The notes beneath the pieces are model-generated. The model was not told the DNA's origin. It was given only the letters and a program-made list of their open reading frames with translations, and searched no databases. A program made the translations under genes and the position numbers. A stretch of DNA of 64,000 nucleotides from assembly GCA_900618795.1 (NCBI GenBank), contig UYJD01000004.1, positions 376,395 to 440,394 of the forward strand, written 5' to 3'. The DNA is from Cyanodermella asteris (Eukaryota; Ascomycota; Lecanoromycetes; Ostropales; Stictidaceae). Below are positions 19,502 through 30,242 of this stretch, in pieces; the stretch's first letter is position 1; each line of letters starts with the position of its first letter.

Positions 19502-21034
19502 CTATCTTCTGAAGAAGCTTCTCTCCACAGCCCTGGTCGAAACATATGCAATAGCAGAGAAGGCAAAGGCAAGCTCGAACCCGATGTCTCCACCATACTC
19601 AGGGTCACCAATCAACTTTCCAATCGGGCCAATGAACCACACTTGGCTCATTCCCATGACCGCACCAAGAACACCAAACAAGAAGCCGACCAGAGCGGCA
19701 ATTCCGGGCGGCAGCTTCGATGGAGTGTCCCAGTCCTCAAGGATGTATGTTCTCAATGTCCCCCTCTTGTAGATGAAGTGCTCTGTCAGGGAAATACCTT
19801 CGTAGATCGCCAACCAGTATGCGATGAAGGTCATAAAGTTCTCGAGGTATGTCGCAAAGTCGCCGTAGCCGGGGATGGCGATGGCGCAGTAGACGATGGT
19901 GCCGATGAAGGTGAAGATCCAGCGCGGGACACGAACGGCATAGCGGGTGAGGAGCTGCAGGGAGAACGACAAGCTGTAGATGTTCGGGCAGTTGTTGGCA
20001 ATGATACCGAGCGCGAGAATCACGAGGCAGAAAGCGCCAAAGTGGCCCTTGGCGCTGTCGTCGCCAACGTGCAAGATGTAGCCGAGCAGGCCACCAATGC
20101 CGGAAGTCTCGTAGCCCATAGTGTACGGGTTGGTTTCATCCGTGACATTGATGGCGGTCGCGCAGGCCAGGCCGAGCCACATGGTGAACCAGAGCGGGAA
20201 GATCAGACCGGCAAATGTCCAGGCGAAGACACTCTTGCGGTTGGAGTTTACAGGCTGGTAGCAGGTGTAGTCGGCTGCGTAGGAGGTCCAGCCGGTAGCG
20301 AAGCCGTAGACTGATGCAGCAAAGCTGAGAACGGATCCTGCCTCGCTAGAGCCGACTTGCATCGGAATGTTGACAAAAGCGCCAGACTGGGCGAATTCCC
20401 CAAGCACGACAAGGAAGACGATGAAGCAGGGAATCCAGCTGTACATCTCGTAGCCATGCACGACCTTGTACCCGAAAAGGGTGACGAAGAAGGTTCCGGC
20501 TCCAATGATGATGATACCGGCGTAGCCAGGAACAGCGGGATTGACGGTATTGATCAGCTGAGCGCCGACAATTGAGTTTGCCGAAGACCAGCCAATGCAG
20601 GCGAGGCAGTTGAAGAAGGCAAAGACCTTAACCGCATAGGAGCCAAACCAGAATCGCGAGAGGACCATTTGACGAAGACCGGTGGGGGCGCCGAAGGTAG
20701 AGTAGAAGCAGACGGGTAATATGCCAAGCATGTTGATGAATAGAATGGTGAGAAAACCGTCGACGAAGCCGAGGTTGAAAACCGGGACAGCCAGAGCTCC
20801 AATGGCGAAGGATGAGACGACCATGTTCGCACTCAACCATAGTGTTCCGACCTTCCAAAGACTTGTGTCTGTTCTCTCATCTTCAGGAACCCGCTCGATA
20901 CCGCGCTGTTCGACACCAAAGTTCCCGGCGAATCGCTGGAGCTTTGCGTAGGTAGTCTCGCCGACAGCGAATTCGTCGCCGTGGACGGCGGATGCCTCGT
21001 GGATGTAGAGGCCATTCTTTTCAACGTCCGACAT
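19502..21034 (-). CDS. NCS1-family purine/cytosine permease (Fcy-type)
   Basis: A single exon of 510 residues ending in TAG. The N-terminal cytosol part ends RGIERVPEDERTD; the motif G-I-E-x-V-x-E-x-E-R-T-D just before the first helix is characteristic of fungal Fcy2/FcyB transporters. About twelve hydrophobic segments follow, among them SANMVVSSFAIGAL, GLRQMVLSRFWFG (helix-turn before TM3), WSSANSIVGAQLI, GWTSYAADYTCY (the helix containing conserved substrate-site residues) and NNCPNIYSLSFSLQLL. The protein should import adenine, guanine, hypoxanthine and/or cytosine across the plasma membrane by proton symport. Length equals the usual 500-530 residues. Specificity cannot be told from sequence alone. 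A nearby long plus-strand frame is a shadow. Confidence 0.93.
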   Translation of the reverse strand: MSDVEKNGLYIHEASAVHGDEFAVGETTYAKLQRFAGNFGVEQRGIERVPEDERTDTSLWKVGTLWLSANMVVSSFAIGALAVPVFNLGFVDGFLTILFINMLGILPVCFYSTFGAPTGLRQMVLSRFWFGSYAVKVFAFFNCLACIGWSSANSIVGAQLINTVNPAVPGYAGIIIIGAGTFFVTLFGYKVVHGYEMYSWIPCFIVFLVVLGEFAQSGAFVNIPMQVGSSEAGSVLSFAASVYGFATGWTSYAADYTCYQPVNSNRKSVFAWTFAGLIFPLWFTMWLGLACATAINVTDETNPYTMGYETSGIGGLLGYILHVGDDSAKGHFGAFCLVILALGIIANNCPNIYSLSFSLQLLTRYAVRVPRWIFTFIGTIVYCAIAIPGYGDFATYLENFMTFIAYWLAIYEGISLTEHFIYKRGTLRTYILEDWDTPSKLPPGIAALVGFLFGVLGAVMGMSQVWFIGPIGKLIGDPEYGGDIGFELAFAFSAIAYVSTRAVERSFFRR

Positions 21035-22571
21035 GTTGGGCGGTCCACTTCGGTATGTATAACGCCTGGGAAGAGGGAAGGGATGGCGAAGGTAGGATCA
21101 AGTCGAGTCGTGACAGGGCAAGCCGGGCAACGAGACAGAGGAAAAAGTAGGTGGTCGTGTGAGGACATTTATGTACACGGCTGAGCAACCAGAGACTGGA
21201 CGTTTGAGAGCCGGAGTCGCGCTGCCACAAGGCGTTGGATGGCCAGAGCTCATACAAACCTAGCCTAGAAGCGGCAAGCAGATAAGGGAGACTCACCTAA
21301 GATCAGGTCGTGAGCTCCGGGATGGGATTACTCGATTCCTGACAGTCAAAGGATCAGGTCCACCACACACGCGATAACGGGGCAGAGGATTGTCGCAGCG
21401 GCGCAGGTCTGGCCTACGCCGATGAATCGGTCTCGCCATGGAACATATGGCGAGTCTCGGATTGGCCAGACAGACCTGGAGTGGAGTGTGGAGCAGGTGG
21501 TCGCGCGAGCCCGTCTTTGCTGCATGGCTAGCGCAAGGATATCTGATGAACGAGCGACGAGCGACACGAGGCGAAAGCGTGAGGATCGCATTCGCCAGTC
21601 GGGCTTGAGGAAGTTCAAGATAAGCTGGAAGATTGTGATTGGCAAAAGAGTCGACTTGGCGTCGTGTGCGTCAGTTATTCCGGCGGATCCGCGGTTCCAG
21701 AGCCCTGCGCCGATATCTTCTTGACCTTCTAGCGCCCTTCCAATCGACACCAGACAGCTTGAGCCGCAGTCGCCCGTGGCGGCATCCCTCGGTTTCAGAC
21801 CTCGTCTCCTCGGTTTGCCTTGCTCGACTCTTATCGGACGGCTTGCAATTTCCCAATCCGAATGTGGATGAGTCGATCCCAAATTACTGCTGGCACGGAG
21901 TGAGTTCGGCAATTCTCATTTAGCCCACCCGTGAATACCATCTCGAATTTGATCAGCTACCTAGCTTTGTTCCGAGGATTTTGATAATCGATTACTTCTG
22001 TATCAGACCTAGGCAGTGATGGTTGTGATCGATCGCCAACAGATGCGGCAGCTTGTATTCTTGTATTCCCCTTGCCCGTTCGTTTCGAATTTGCCGGCAG
22101 ATCTGCCAGCATTTGGCATAAGCCCAGACCATGTCAGCGTCAAATATTTCTTTGAGACGAGTGTCATTACAGCGTGTGCCTCACTGCCTAATTTTGGAGC
22201 TCGTCCTCGGAGTCGTCAGCGCAAGACGTAATTCTGCATATTGCATGGCGATACTTTGGTTCCCGAAGCAAGCCACGAATCTGGGGTAGAGTTCTGGCGC
22301 ACGCTTGTTGCACAAGCTTAGATAGCACTCACCGCGGAGCCTCCGAAGCGGCTTGCGAGGTGTTCCGGATGTTGCCGCTCGAGAGTGCACTCACAGGACG
22401 GGCAATTGAAAGTCATGGCGCACGTACGATCCAGAACATCTCTTGATATACTGCGTCAGCTGCTTGAATATGAACCCTCAGTAGTATCCCATGAAGGACG
22501 CGTGTATCGACTTCTCCTTACATGAGTTTCTATCGTCTGGGGTTGGATGCCGTGCAACAGTGTACTTTCAG
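21035..22571. other. Intergenic, no supported gene
   Basis: About 1.5 kb between two minus-strand genes. A minus-strand ORF of 188 codons at 21346-21912 and plus-strand ORFs of about 95-100 codons cover the same bases; none shows a motif or start context I trust. Confidence 0.45.
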
Positions 22572-24099
22572 TCATGTTCCTCCTGATTTCAACTCCTCTT
22601 CCAATGCCTCACACATCTCCTTCATCTCCTTTGTCTCTTCCAGCACTTTCAAGCGCTGTCGCTGTATTTCTAGTCGCGCTCGGTCCTCGTCCAGTCGCCC
22701 TTGCTCTTGCTGAATCTTCGAGGGGACAATTGTCGATGGCACATCGGGAGAATTGGCTGCTAGAATCGGGGCAAGCAGTGATATAGCTTCGGGATGCGTG
22801 TTGGTGGTAGCTGGAGGACTTCCCGTATCGGACACTCTGTCAATCGAGTTTGGTGTGCTCAAATCCCGCTGAGCTGATCTAATAGATCTCAAGTTGTTGC
22901 CACGCCGAAAACGTTTAGCGGGAGGCTCAATTTCTGACTCGGCTCTTTCGCGAGGACGGCTCTGGATCGGATAGCTTGAAAGTGCTGTGGAACCGGAATC
23001 GGCGGTCCCACCACGGTTCGGAGGGTGCCCCAGCTCTTTCGTCAAGCCCTGCACCAAGACCTTAAACCTTCCTTTGGACTCGAGTGCACGAAGTCGATTG
23101 CTAATTGCCGATTTCGAGCGGGATCCGAGCAGGCCGTCCATCTCAGAGCAGCTTTTGCCCTCCCACATTTTGAGTGCAGCGAGCTGTTTATCTTCGTCTT
23201 CGGTCCAAAGTGGACCGTATCCTTTTTTTTCTTGAGGCAGGATTGGCTTCTGCTGACGGATCGATTGATGAGGAGTCACGTTCTTCAGGTGCGAACACCT
23301 CATCCTTACCAAGACGACCCTCACAAATTAACTTGTGGCGCCTCATCCGTATCGCCTGGTGGGATCGAGAGTTCGATAACAAACTTGCAACCTGGGCGAG
23401 GGTCTTGCCCGCGCGAAGACCTTCGATGACGACGCGTTCCTCTCCAGCCTGCCATGCCGTCGGGAGGATGCATCTTGGAATGGCCTCGGTGGCCAGCTCG
23501 ATATCCTCGCACGACGCATCGAGCACCAGCTCCATCTGATCTCCTTCAAGCCCCCGCTTCATTACCATCCGTTCCATTTTCTCTTTCACAGCACGCGCGT
23601 TTCTGGTCCGGATTCGATCTGCAATGGTGCTGGGCGACTCTTTAGCAAGGATACCGGCGCGCAGTGCGGCAGCTTCTTCCTCCGTCCACTTCCGCCTCGT
23701 GACTGTTGCAGGGGGGTGGTCGTCATCGGTCGTGGCTGTATTGTCGACGTCGTCGTCTGTTTCAGTGGCATTGAGTGCAGCATAGCTTTCGAGAGGGCCA
23801 GGGATATCCACTGAAGACGTGAAGCGTACAGGTATCTCATCTCCGGTAAGTATTGACGCAATCTTGCGCGAGGGGTTCTGCCCAGCAGAGTCCGCGACGA
23901 CGAGTCTCGGAGCGCTGGAATGCATGATGAGAGCAGGTTCGGTTGTGATCGAATCGCGAACATCTTGGACGTCTTGACCCTTTCCAACCACGATCGTGTC
24001 TGGCCTTGGGGGATCATTGGGCACCCATGCCGGGCCAGCTACGCGAGACGATCCGGTCTTGGACGCGGGAGAAGATGTGAGATTCACGATTGCCGCCAT
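22572..24099 (-). CDS. Myb/SANT-like three-repeat protein, frame broken at an A8 tract
   Basis: Start ATG at 24099 (MAAIVNLTSSPASKTG). Three Trp-containing Myb/SANT-like repeats can be seen: RRKWTEEEAAALRAGI... near residue 130, AWQAGEERVVIEGLRAGKT... near 215, and GPLWTEDEDKQLAALK... near 310. The first two lie in the frame ending at 23188; the third lies in another frame ending in TGA at 22572. Both frames overlap at a run of eight A on the coding strand (plus 23223-23230). Removing one A joins them as ...ASRKK-GYGPLWTEDED..., so the present sequence carries a one-base surplus, either an assembly error or a true mutation. The C-terminus is a charged coiled coil (RLDEDRARLEIQRQRLKVLE). A DNA-binding or chromatin role is inferred from the repeats. 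It is the neighbour and apparent paralogue of the gene at 24701-27281. Confidence 0.7.
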
Positions 24100-24700
24100 C
24101 TCAGAGAAGGAGGTTTTTGGTCACGGGGTTTGGCCTGGCTCCAAATCGACAGTTTAGTGAATGCCAGGTAACACGATCCGGGGAGGTGAGACGTAACGCT
24201 TGTAACTTGGCAAGGACTTGCTGATGAGATCGGCCGTCTGATGGAAGATGAGGTTGAGAGGGTCACGTTGTGAAAGCAGAGCAAACAATCCAGGGCTAAT
24301 CGGGTAGCGACATGAAGTTCTGTAAGTCCAAGCACGTTGTTGCTGCCTGAGCGTTCCACCATCAAACAGCATGTATATTAAATATCTTAGAAGCTTCTTA
24401 CCCATTCCACGACTCTACTGCTGTTGCAGCGATGGCTCTATTTAGCGGCCTCGTGGTACACTATTTCAGATATGCAGACTCAAAGCGAGTAAAGAAATCA
24501 TGTATTTTCTGTCGGCATTCTACTATGGTACGACAAAAGCGACACCTATACGGCATAGATCAGGGTAACTTTGAACAAGCCCTCCATCAGGCCTCCCACT
24601 GCCAGAAGCGCCGAGATCTGCAAGTAGTTGTCACGTATCGAAGACAATCAACACAAAATAGCCAGGATCCATGTCCATCAGCTGTCCATTCTCACCTCCT
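24100..24700. other. Intergenic between two Myb-repeat genes
   Basis: About 600 bases holding the terminator of the upstream gene and the promoter of the downstream one. No gene was recognised. Confidence 0.6.
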
Positions 24701-27281
24701 TCAGCTTCTCGCGTGGTACTGATCCAACTGTATTTTCAGTTCAGCGATCCTCTCCGCCTGGGATGCGATCTGTGCACGCTTGACTTGAGTCAGTCTCGCT
24801 TCCAAGGCCCTGATCTCCTCTGCTTGCGCTACAATAGTTTCATCTAGATTTTGGTCACTCGCAACCGGAGCATCGCCATTACCTGTTGCCCGAGACGGCT
24901 GCTGCACGGGACCTGAGATATTACTGGTCCTTGCCTCGGGCTTGTCCGTTCCATTCTTCTGGCCCTTTGGGTTGATCCCGGTGGGTGCTGGTAGACCTGC
25001 GGATCCGGAGGGCGTTGAGGAAACATGGATCGTATCGGCGTCATCAGCAGAAGAGAGTGCATTTGAAAGACGATCGATTGAATTGGATGCCGCTCTCGAA
25101 ACTTGGTCCTGCCGATCGGATCGTGAGCGAGCCCTGGACGCTGCTATTTGTCGTTGTATGCCAGAAGCGGGCCGAGAAATACCGCTCATGATCGGAACAC
25201 CGCGGGATGCTGTTGCGGGTGCTGAAGGAGTATTCGATAGCCTGACACGCTTCGTTCGTCGTGGACTCAGATCCTGATCATCTGCACGGTCATTGCTCGA
25301 GGATGCCTGATTTTCGCTGTCCGTCATGAATCTGACCTTGCGTCGCCGACCACTGCGTCGTATCTGGATGGTATCTTCCGGGGAGGATTCATCGTCCGAC
25401 TCCTCCTGATGTTGCCGATTCTCATTGTTGGGAGAATCATTTGAGGCTAGCTGCGCGTTGCTTCGGCCAGGCAATGTTGCTGGAGCGTGATCACCTTGAT
25501 CCTCGTCAGAATCAGAAGACTGTATTCGGTTAGAAGAATGTCACCATGAAAGCGGATGTGCCAACTTACCTCTCCGTCCAAGCTTGAGGCTATGATCAGC
25601 TGTGGCACTTTGCCCTTAGAAAGCAGCAGGGCATATCTATTTGCAAACGAGCCTGTAGAACGATTGCCGAACCGACCAGCCATCGCTGACCAAGTTTCGC
25701 CTCGCCGGACATACTCGATTAGACGTCTGTCCTCCTCTTCCGTCCACGGGAGTCCTGCTTTCCCTGTCCTTAAAGTAGGGGTTGCTTGCGCTCGGACAGG
25801 CACTGTAGCTGGGGTGGTAGACTGCGCATCACCTGGGACATCAGTCGCATTGTCCTGTTGCTCCAGCCTAGTCCATCTGTTACGCAATGCGTTGTCACGA
25901 TCAGCGAATGCATTTGCTATCGTATCCCAGTGTCTTCTCTTCAAAACCATTGTGCGTAGTAACGAATCTTCTGAGGTTGTCCATGGGATGCCGCCTGAGA
26001 GGTGCTCATCATGAACTGTCGGATTGGGCTCAGGTAGGCTCGTAGCGTTTGTGATAGGTGCGAATGCCAGATCTCGCCCAATTCTGCTCTGTTTAATGAG
26101 AGTTAGACGTTTCCTCTGAATTCCGCCTTCACTGCGATTTGGCAGCGTCGCCAGTGTCTCAGTAACTGTCTTCCCGTCTTTTAGGGCCTTGATGAGAAGC
26201 GTCTCTTCATTTGCAGTCCATTTGGGAACAATCTTGGAAAGGGGCGCTCGACAACTAGTATCTGGTGAACCATGATCGGCAAGTGTCGAGCTACAATTCG
26301 ACGCCATTTTCCTCTCCTCTACCGAGATTTTACCTTTTTTGATTAGTCTCGTCGACCTCTTCTTCAGCTGATTTATGCTTCGTCCAGGAATCTGAGTGGC
26401 TATGACCCTTACGGCCTTTCCAGCCTTGATGCCGGCCGCAAGGATGTCGTCCTCGCGTTCCGTCCAATTACCTCTACGAAATTTGTATGTCGGCAGAACA
26501 GATGGTCTTTGTGATTTTTGATTTGTGAGCTGCTCCGTCACTTCCGCAACGACCGGCTGTTCTAGCACCCCGAAAGCGCCTTGTTCGGTTAGCGTTCGCC
26601 GTCGCCTTTCAATAGCGAACCGATTGCGATTTGGAAACTTCACGCCCAGTTCTTCTATGCTGTTGCCTTTGTTGACAGCTTTGATCAGTCGTTGATCGGA
26701 ATCAGAGCTCCACGCTGGACTGGGCGACTTCTGAATATGGTCACAAGGAGAAGGACCGCCACCAAAGCGAGTCTGGCGTGTACGCGCTGATGCTGGAAGA
26801 GCGGGCTCGGGCGACTTGTTGGCTCCTTGATCGTTTCTTCGCGTGGGTGATGTTGGTGAGAATGCTCGCTGAGGCAGCCCAGAGACGCCTGGGGTAGATT
26901 TTGGCGATGTAGGTGAATTTCGGGCCGCGTCGGGAGAGCCAGCAGTTTCCTTCCAGCGGGCAGCTCACCGCCGCCAGCACGTACCGGAATCATGCCATCC
27001 AGCGATGCCCGCGACGTGTCTGAAGACGCGCTTGCAGGCCTAAAGTCGGCAAATTCAGCGCCGTCAAACGATTGTACGGGAGCCACCTTGGCGCTGATTG
27101 TCGTGATGCTAAAGGTAGGTTGACTGCTTGATCCGATGGCCATCCGATCACGGATGATCGTGTTTGCTTCTCGGATCGTGTTGGCTTTCCAGCTGGTTCC
27201 GGCTTCGGGAAGCACTGTCAATGGGCTGCTGGAGGTCATGTCGGTGGCAAGGCCGATTGAGAACCTAGGAGGGTTTGTCAA
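24701..27281 (-). CDS. Five-repeat Myb/SANT-like protein
   Basis: Three exons: 26985-27281, 25570-26868 and 24701-25519, giving 804 residues with TGA. Intron 1 (GTACGT...CTCAG, 116 bases) is the less certain; an alternative acceptor 35 bases after the donor also keeps frame. Intron 2 (GTAAGT, CTAAC branch, CAG, 50 bases) is clear. Five repeats of about 45 residues follow the Myb/SANT pattern W-(T/S)-x-x-(E/D)-(D/E), helix, G-(K/R)-(S/T)-x-x-x-(I/L), helix R-x-R. Their leading tryptophans are near residues 152 (PAWSSDSDQ), 234 (GNWTEREDD), 316 (PKWTANEET), 395 (IPWTTSEDS) and 474 (LPWTEEEDR). A Ser/Arg-rich region and a C-terminal coiled coil (AEEIRALEARLTQVKRAQIA) end the protein. The architecture suggests a DNA-binding or chromatin factor; no characterised orthologue was recognised. 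Confidence 0.75.
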
Positions 27282-27810
27282 ACGTGGGTTTCGGCCTTCC
27301 TTGGCTCGACAGCTCCTTCAGTAGTTAGAAACGCCTCGCGCAAACTTAGCTGATTGCTGGCGGGGAGCGATTGAATAGCTCTAATTATCCCATTGCGGTG
27401 TTAAGACCAATTTTCCGCATATTATTCCGTGCCCAGAGCGTCCTGGACATCAGATGAGCGGGATCGCACCGACGCGTTTCACGATCGTGAAGTCGCGAAT
27501 GAACGTTGCGTATGTGGCCCGTGCAATCTGAACCGGGGCTCCGGATCCGCGGCTCACTTGCTATTTCACGACCTATGCATGCTTGGCGAACTGATTCATT
27601 GCCGATTATCAAGAGGTTGAAATCGTATTTAAAATCCACTGAGTTTACTGATACGCTCATGACAAGACCGGCTTATCAAAGTTCTTGAATTTATTCCAAT
27701 TGACACATTTTCATTATTTTTACGGAGTCATACATGTCCGACCTTGACATCAAATCATAACCCGCGACCCGCGCGAGTCCGTAATCCATTCATAAACTTC
27801 ATGACCCATT
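27282..27810. other. Intergenic, no supported gene
   Basis: Promoter side of the five-repeat Myb gene and 3' side of the next minus-strand gene. AT-rich toward 27700. No gene signal. Confidence 0.6.
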
Positions 27811-29289
27811 TCAAATCACATACCTCGTCGCCGGCAACATCTCCAAGCCCCCGCTACCAGCACCATGCTGCCCCCTCATTTCCTGCGTGACATAACTCGG
27901 CGGCAGCCTGCTATGCGCGCCAAACCCATCGTCTTCCTCACTCGAGCTCTCAGCTCCACCTCCCATACCACGCCGTTCCACTCGCTGCCAATGTAGCAAG
28001 TTCGGATCGGCACGCACACTGCCCCGCCAAACACCGTAGACGGGCGGTGGTGGTTTTGGGGTGCCCTGGACTCTCGGCGTAGGTCCGGTGTTGTGACTGG
28101 CGACTGTGGGAGCAGCGAGATCATCCTGTTCGTGACGCGCCAGCTCTGCGGCGTGCGTATTTCCCGCGACGGGCCGGTCATCTTCTGCGACCAAATCGTC
28201 GTTGACACCGATATCCTCGTCACGTGCCAGGACGACGCGAATGGGCTCTCCAGGCGGTGGAAGACCAATCTCCGGATCGTCGAAGTACTGTACACGGCGA
28301 ATGGTCCCGGCGCCACCAGAGGTAGCAGGGTTGCCGACCCCATGACCCATATCGACGCTTCCGTCGGCGTGCTGACTCTCGAAGAAATCCTTGATCTTCC
28401 GTCCCGCCCTCTTCTGTCTTCTCCGATGCGCCAGGATCATGACCTGCAATCTTACCAAGCTGTGTATGAAAATGATGGCGAAGAAGATGATCAACAGCGA
28501 GTTCACGATCCGGAACGGTGGGCTGAAGACGGGGGTCTGGGGGTTCAGCGCCAGGAAGACGACCAAGGTGAGGAGGAACAGAGCGCCGGAGATCAGAGTG
28601 TGCAGTAGCTTGAGCTTGATGGCCGGATCACGCAGGGCGGGCTTGGGCTTGAAGGGATTTGCAGACTTCTGTAGCGATGAGGTGGTCGAGGTGGACGGAT
28701 TGTGAGCGTGGTGCGCGGCACGGTGACGGCGGTGCCGATGCCGACGATGGCGCCGGGGACGAGAGGCCTCCGCAGCGGGCTGGTGTGGTGGCTGAGGAGA
28801 GGCATGGCCGATTTCTGAGGGCGAGAACGTTATGGGAAGGTCTCCGCCAGCATTCGCTGCTGTTGGGTGAATTGGAGCTGGCGGCTGTAAGCCTCGCGGT
28901 GCTGTCCTGTCCCGAAAGAGTGGATCGTGCTGGTCGGCTCGGAGGTCTTCGACTACACTTTCGGGACCAGCGGCCAGTCTGCCGGACCCTGCTTCATAGA
29001 TATTGTCACCATGCTGTGTCTGTCGAGTGCCGGGCCAAGGCGTAATGGGCGACGGGATGTTGACCGGGACTGGCGGCACGTCCGGTGCTTCAGCCGGGCG
29101 AGGTCCCAAACGAGGTGTCGTAAAGCGATTGAAGAAGCCGGAGAAAGGGCGCTGAGCGGAGGACCGGTGAGTTGCGGTCGGGGAATATGTCGATGAGGAG
29201 GGAGCCGGTGGAGGATGCTGCCGGGTGGGTTCGGTATTGGTGTTCCACTGCGGGAGCGACAACCACGGGCTGGGCATGATGACCGTCAA
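27811..29289 (-). CDS. Conserved fungal two-TM protein with PPxY motifs
   Basis: A single exon of 492 residues ending in TGA. The first 200 residues are Pro/Ser/His-rich and disordered, with a basic RRHRRHRHRRHR patch. Two adjacent hydrophobic segments follow (LHTLISGALFLLTLVVFLAL and IVNSLLIIFFAIIFIHSLV), forming a hairpin, then a basic stretch RRRQKRAGRKIKDFFESQ. The C-terminal cytosolic tail holds PPPVYGVWRGSVRADPNLLHW; a Y-G-x-W-R-x-S-V-R block of this kind is conserved in uncharacterised Pezizomycotina membrane proteins. There is a second PPxY-type site (PPSYV). PPxY motifs bind WW domains of Rsp5/Nedd4 ubiquitin ligases, so an adaptor or substrate role in membrane-protein turnover is a reasonable inference. 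The second methionine (MPSPWLSLPQW) may be the true start. Confidence 0.75.
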   Translation of the reverse strand: MTVIMPSPWLSLPQWNTNTEPTRQHPPPAPSSSTYSPTATHRSSAQRPFSGFFNRFTTPRLGPRPAEAPDVPPVPVNIPSPITPWPGTRQTQHGDNIYEAGSGRLAAGPESVVEDLRADQHDPLFRDRTAPRGLQPPAPIHPTAANAGGDLPITFSPSEIGHASPQPPHQPAAEASRPRRHRRHRHRRHRAAHHAHNPSTSTTSSLQKSANPFKPKPALRDPAIKLKLLHTLISGALFLLTLVVFLALNPQTPVFSPPFRIVNSLLIIFFAIIFIHSLVRLQVMILAHRRRQKRAGRKIKDFFESQHADGSVDMGHGVGNPATSGGAGTIRRVQYFDDPEIGLPPPGEPIRVVLARDEDIGVNDDLVAEDDRPVAGNTHAAELARHEQDDLAAPTVASHNTGPTPRVQGTPKPPPPVYGVWRGSVRADPNLLHWQRVERRGMGGGAESSSEEDDGFGAHSRLPPSYVTQEMRGQHGAGSGGLEMLPATRYVI

Positions 29290-29863
29290 TCGCGAAGACT
29301 ATAATTCGCTGTGCGTAGTCCTATCAAACAAGACCTTTTCGTGATTCCAAAGAAAGAAGAACAGAACCTGCGTCAGGACCAGCCAGCGCAGACCAGAGGA
29401 ATTAAAGTACAAGACGCAAAAAGTCACTCCCTCCACTGTACTGTGCACAAGTACGACAGTACACAAAAGACACTTTCCAAGAAACTCGAAAAGGTCAGAA
29501 GAAGAAACGAAAGAGAAAAGAAAAGAACCGGCGCTCGCTCAATCATGCATATACAACTTCCAGCCTCGCGAATCCACATCGCGTCGCACCACGGCATCAG
29601 AGGCAGCCGTGTGCACGCATCACGTCCAAATGCAACCATCAAGCACCAAGCATAAACAAAAAGCATCGTCAGCCCATAGATAGCTAGCTACCTTACCTTA
29701 CCTACCAACCAAAAGCCCCTTGACGCCCAGCGGGTCACATTTTTTATGCTTTTCCTCCTACCCGCCCCGACGAACCAGTGGAACCACCTCGATCTTTCCT
29801 TCTGCGCCCACCACGACCTGAAACCTCACACTTTGCCATGAAACAGACAAACCCCCCCCCCCC

Positions 29864-29888
29864 NNNNNNNNNNNNNNNNNNNNNNNNN
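29864..29888. other. Assembly gap, 25 N, within poly-C
   Basis: Exactly 25 N flanked on the left by thirteen C and on the right by about fourteen C. The true length of the C tract is unknown. Confidence 0.97.
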
Positions 29889-30131
29889 CCCCCCCCCCCC
29901 CCATCTTCCCCATGCCTCATCCAACGAAGTCGAGCAAGTCGCTCCCCACCACCACACCAGCGCGCGTCCGTCTCCGACCCTGCGTGTTCTGATCTGAGAG
30001 CAGCACAGAAACGCGTGTCTACATAGAAGCGTTGCTCGTCGCAGGATAAACAAATCGATTGGGTAGGTCCCTACCTACCTATCTGTCGCGCGCGCGGAGA
30101 GATCTGAACCGATGGAAAACACCCCCCCAAG

Positions 30132-30155
30132 CCAATCCAATCCAATCCAAGCCAA
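30132..30155 (+). repeat. CCAAT/CCAAG pentamer microsatellite
   Basis: Consecutive units of CCAAT with a final CCAAG, about five units. Confidence 0.8.
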
Positions 30156-30211
30156 GGCAACCCCGAGCCAGACCCAGACGTGCGACTTTGCCCCGAGCGG
30201 GCATGAATGAA

Positions 30212-30242
30212 TGAGAGAGAGAGAGGGGGGGAGGGGGGGGGG
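30212..30242 (+). repeat. GA dinucleotide and poly-G tract
   Basis: A run of GA units passes into seven G, one A and about ten G. This purine-only stretch lies about 350 bases from the N gap and is a likely site of sequencing error. Confidence 0.85.

Noticed and set aside
21346-21912. Minus-strand ORF of 188 codons
   Set aside because: No motif, and overlapping plus-strand ORFs look equally random.
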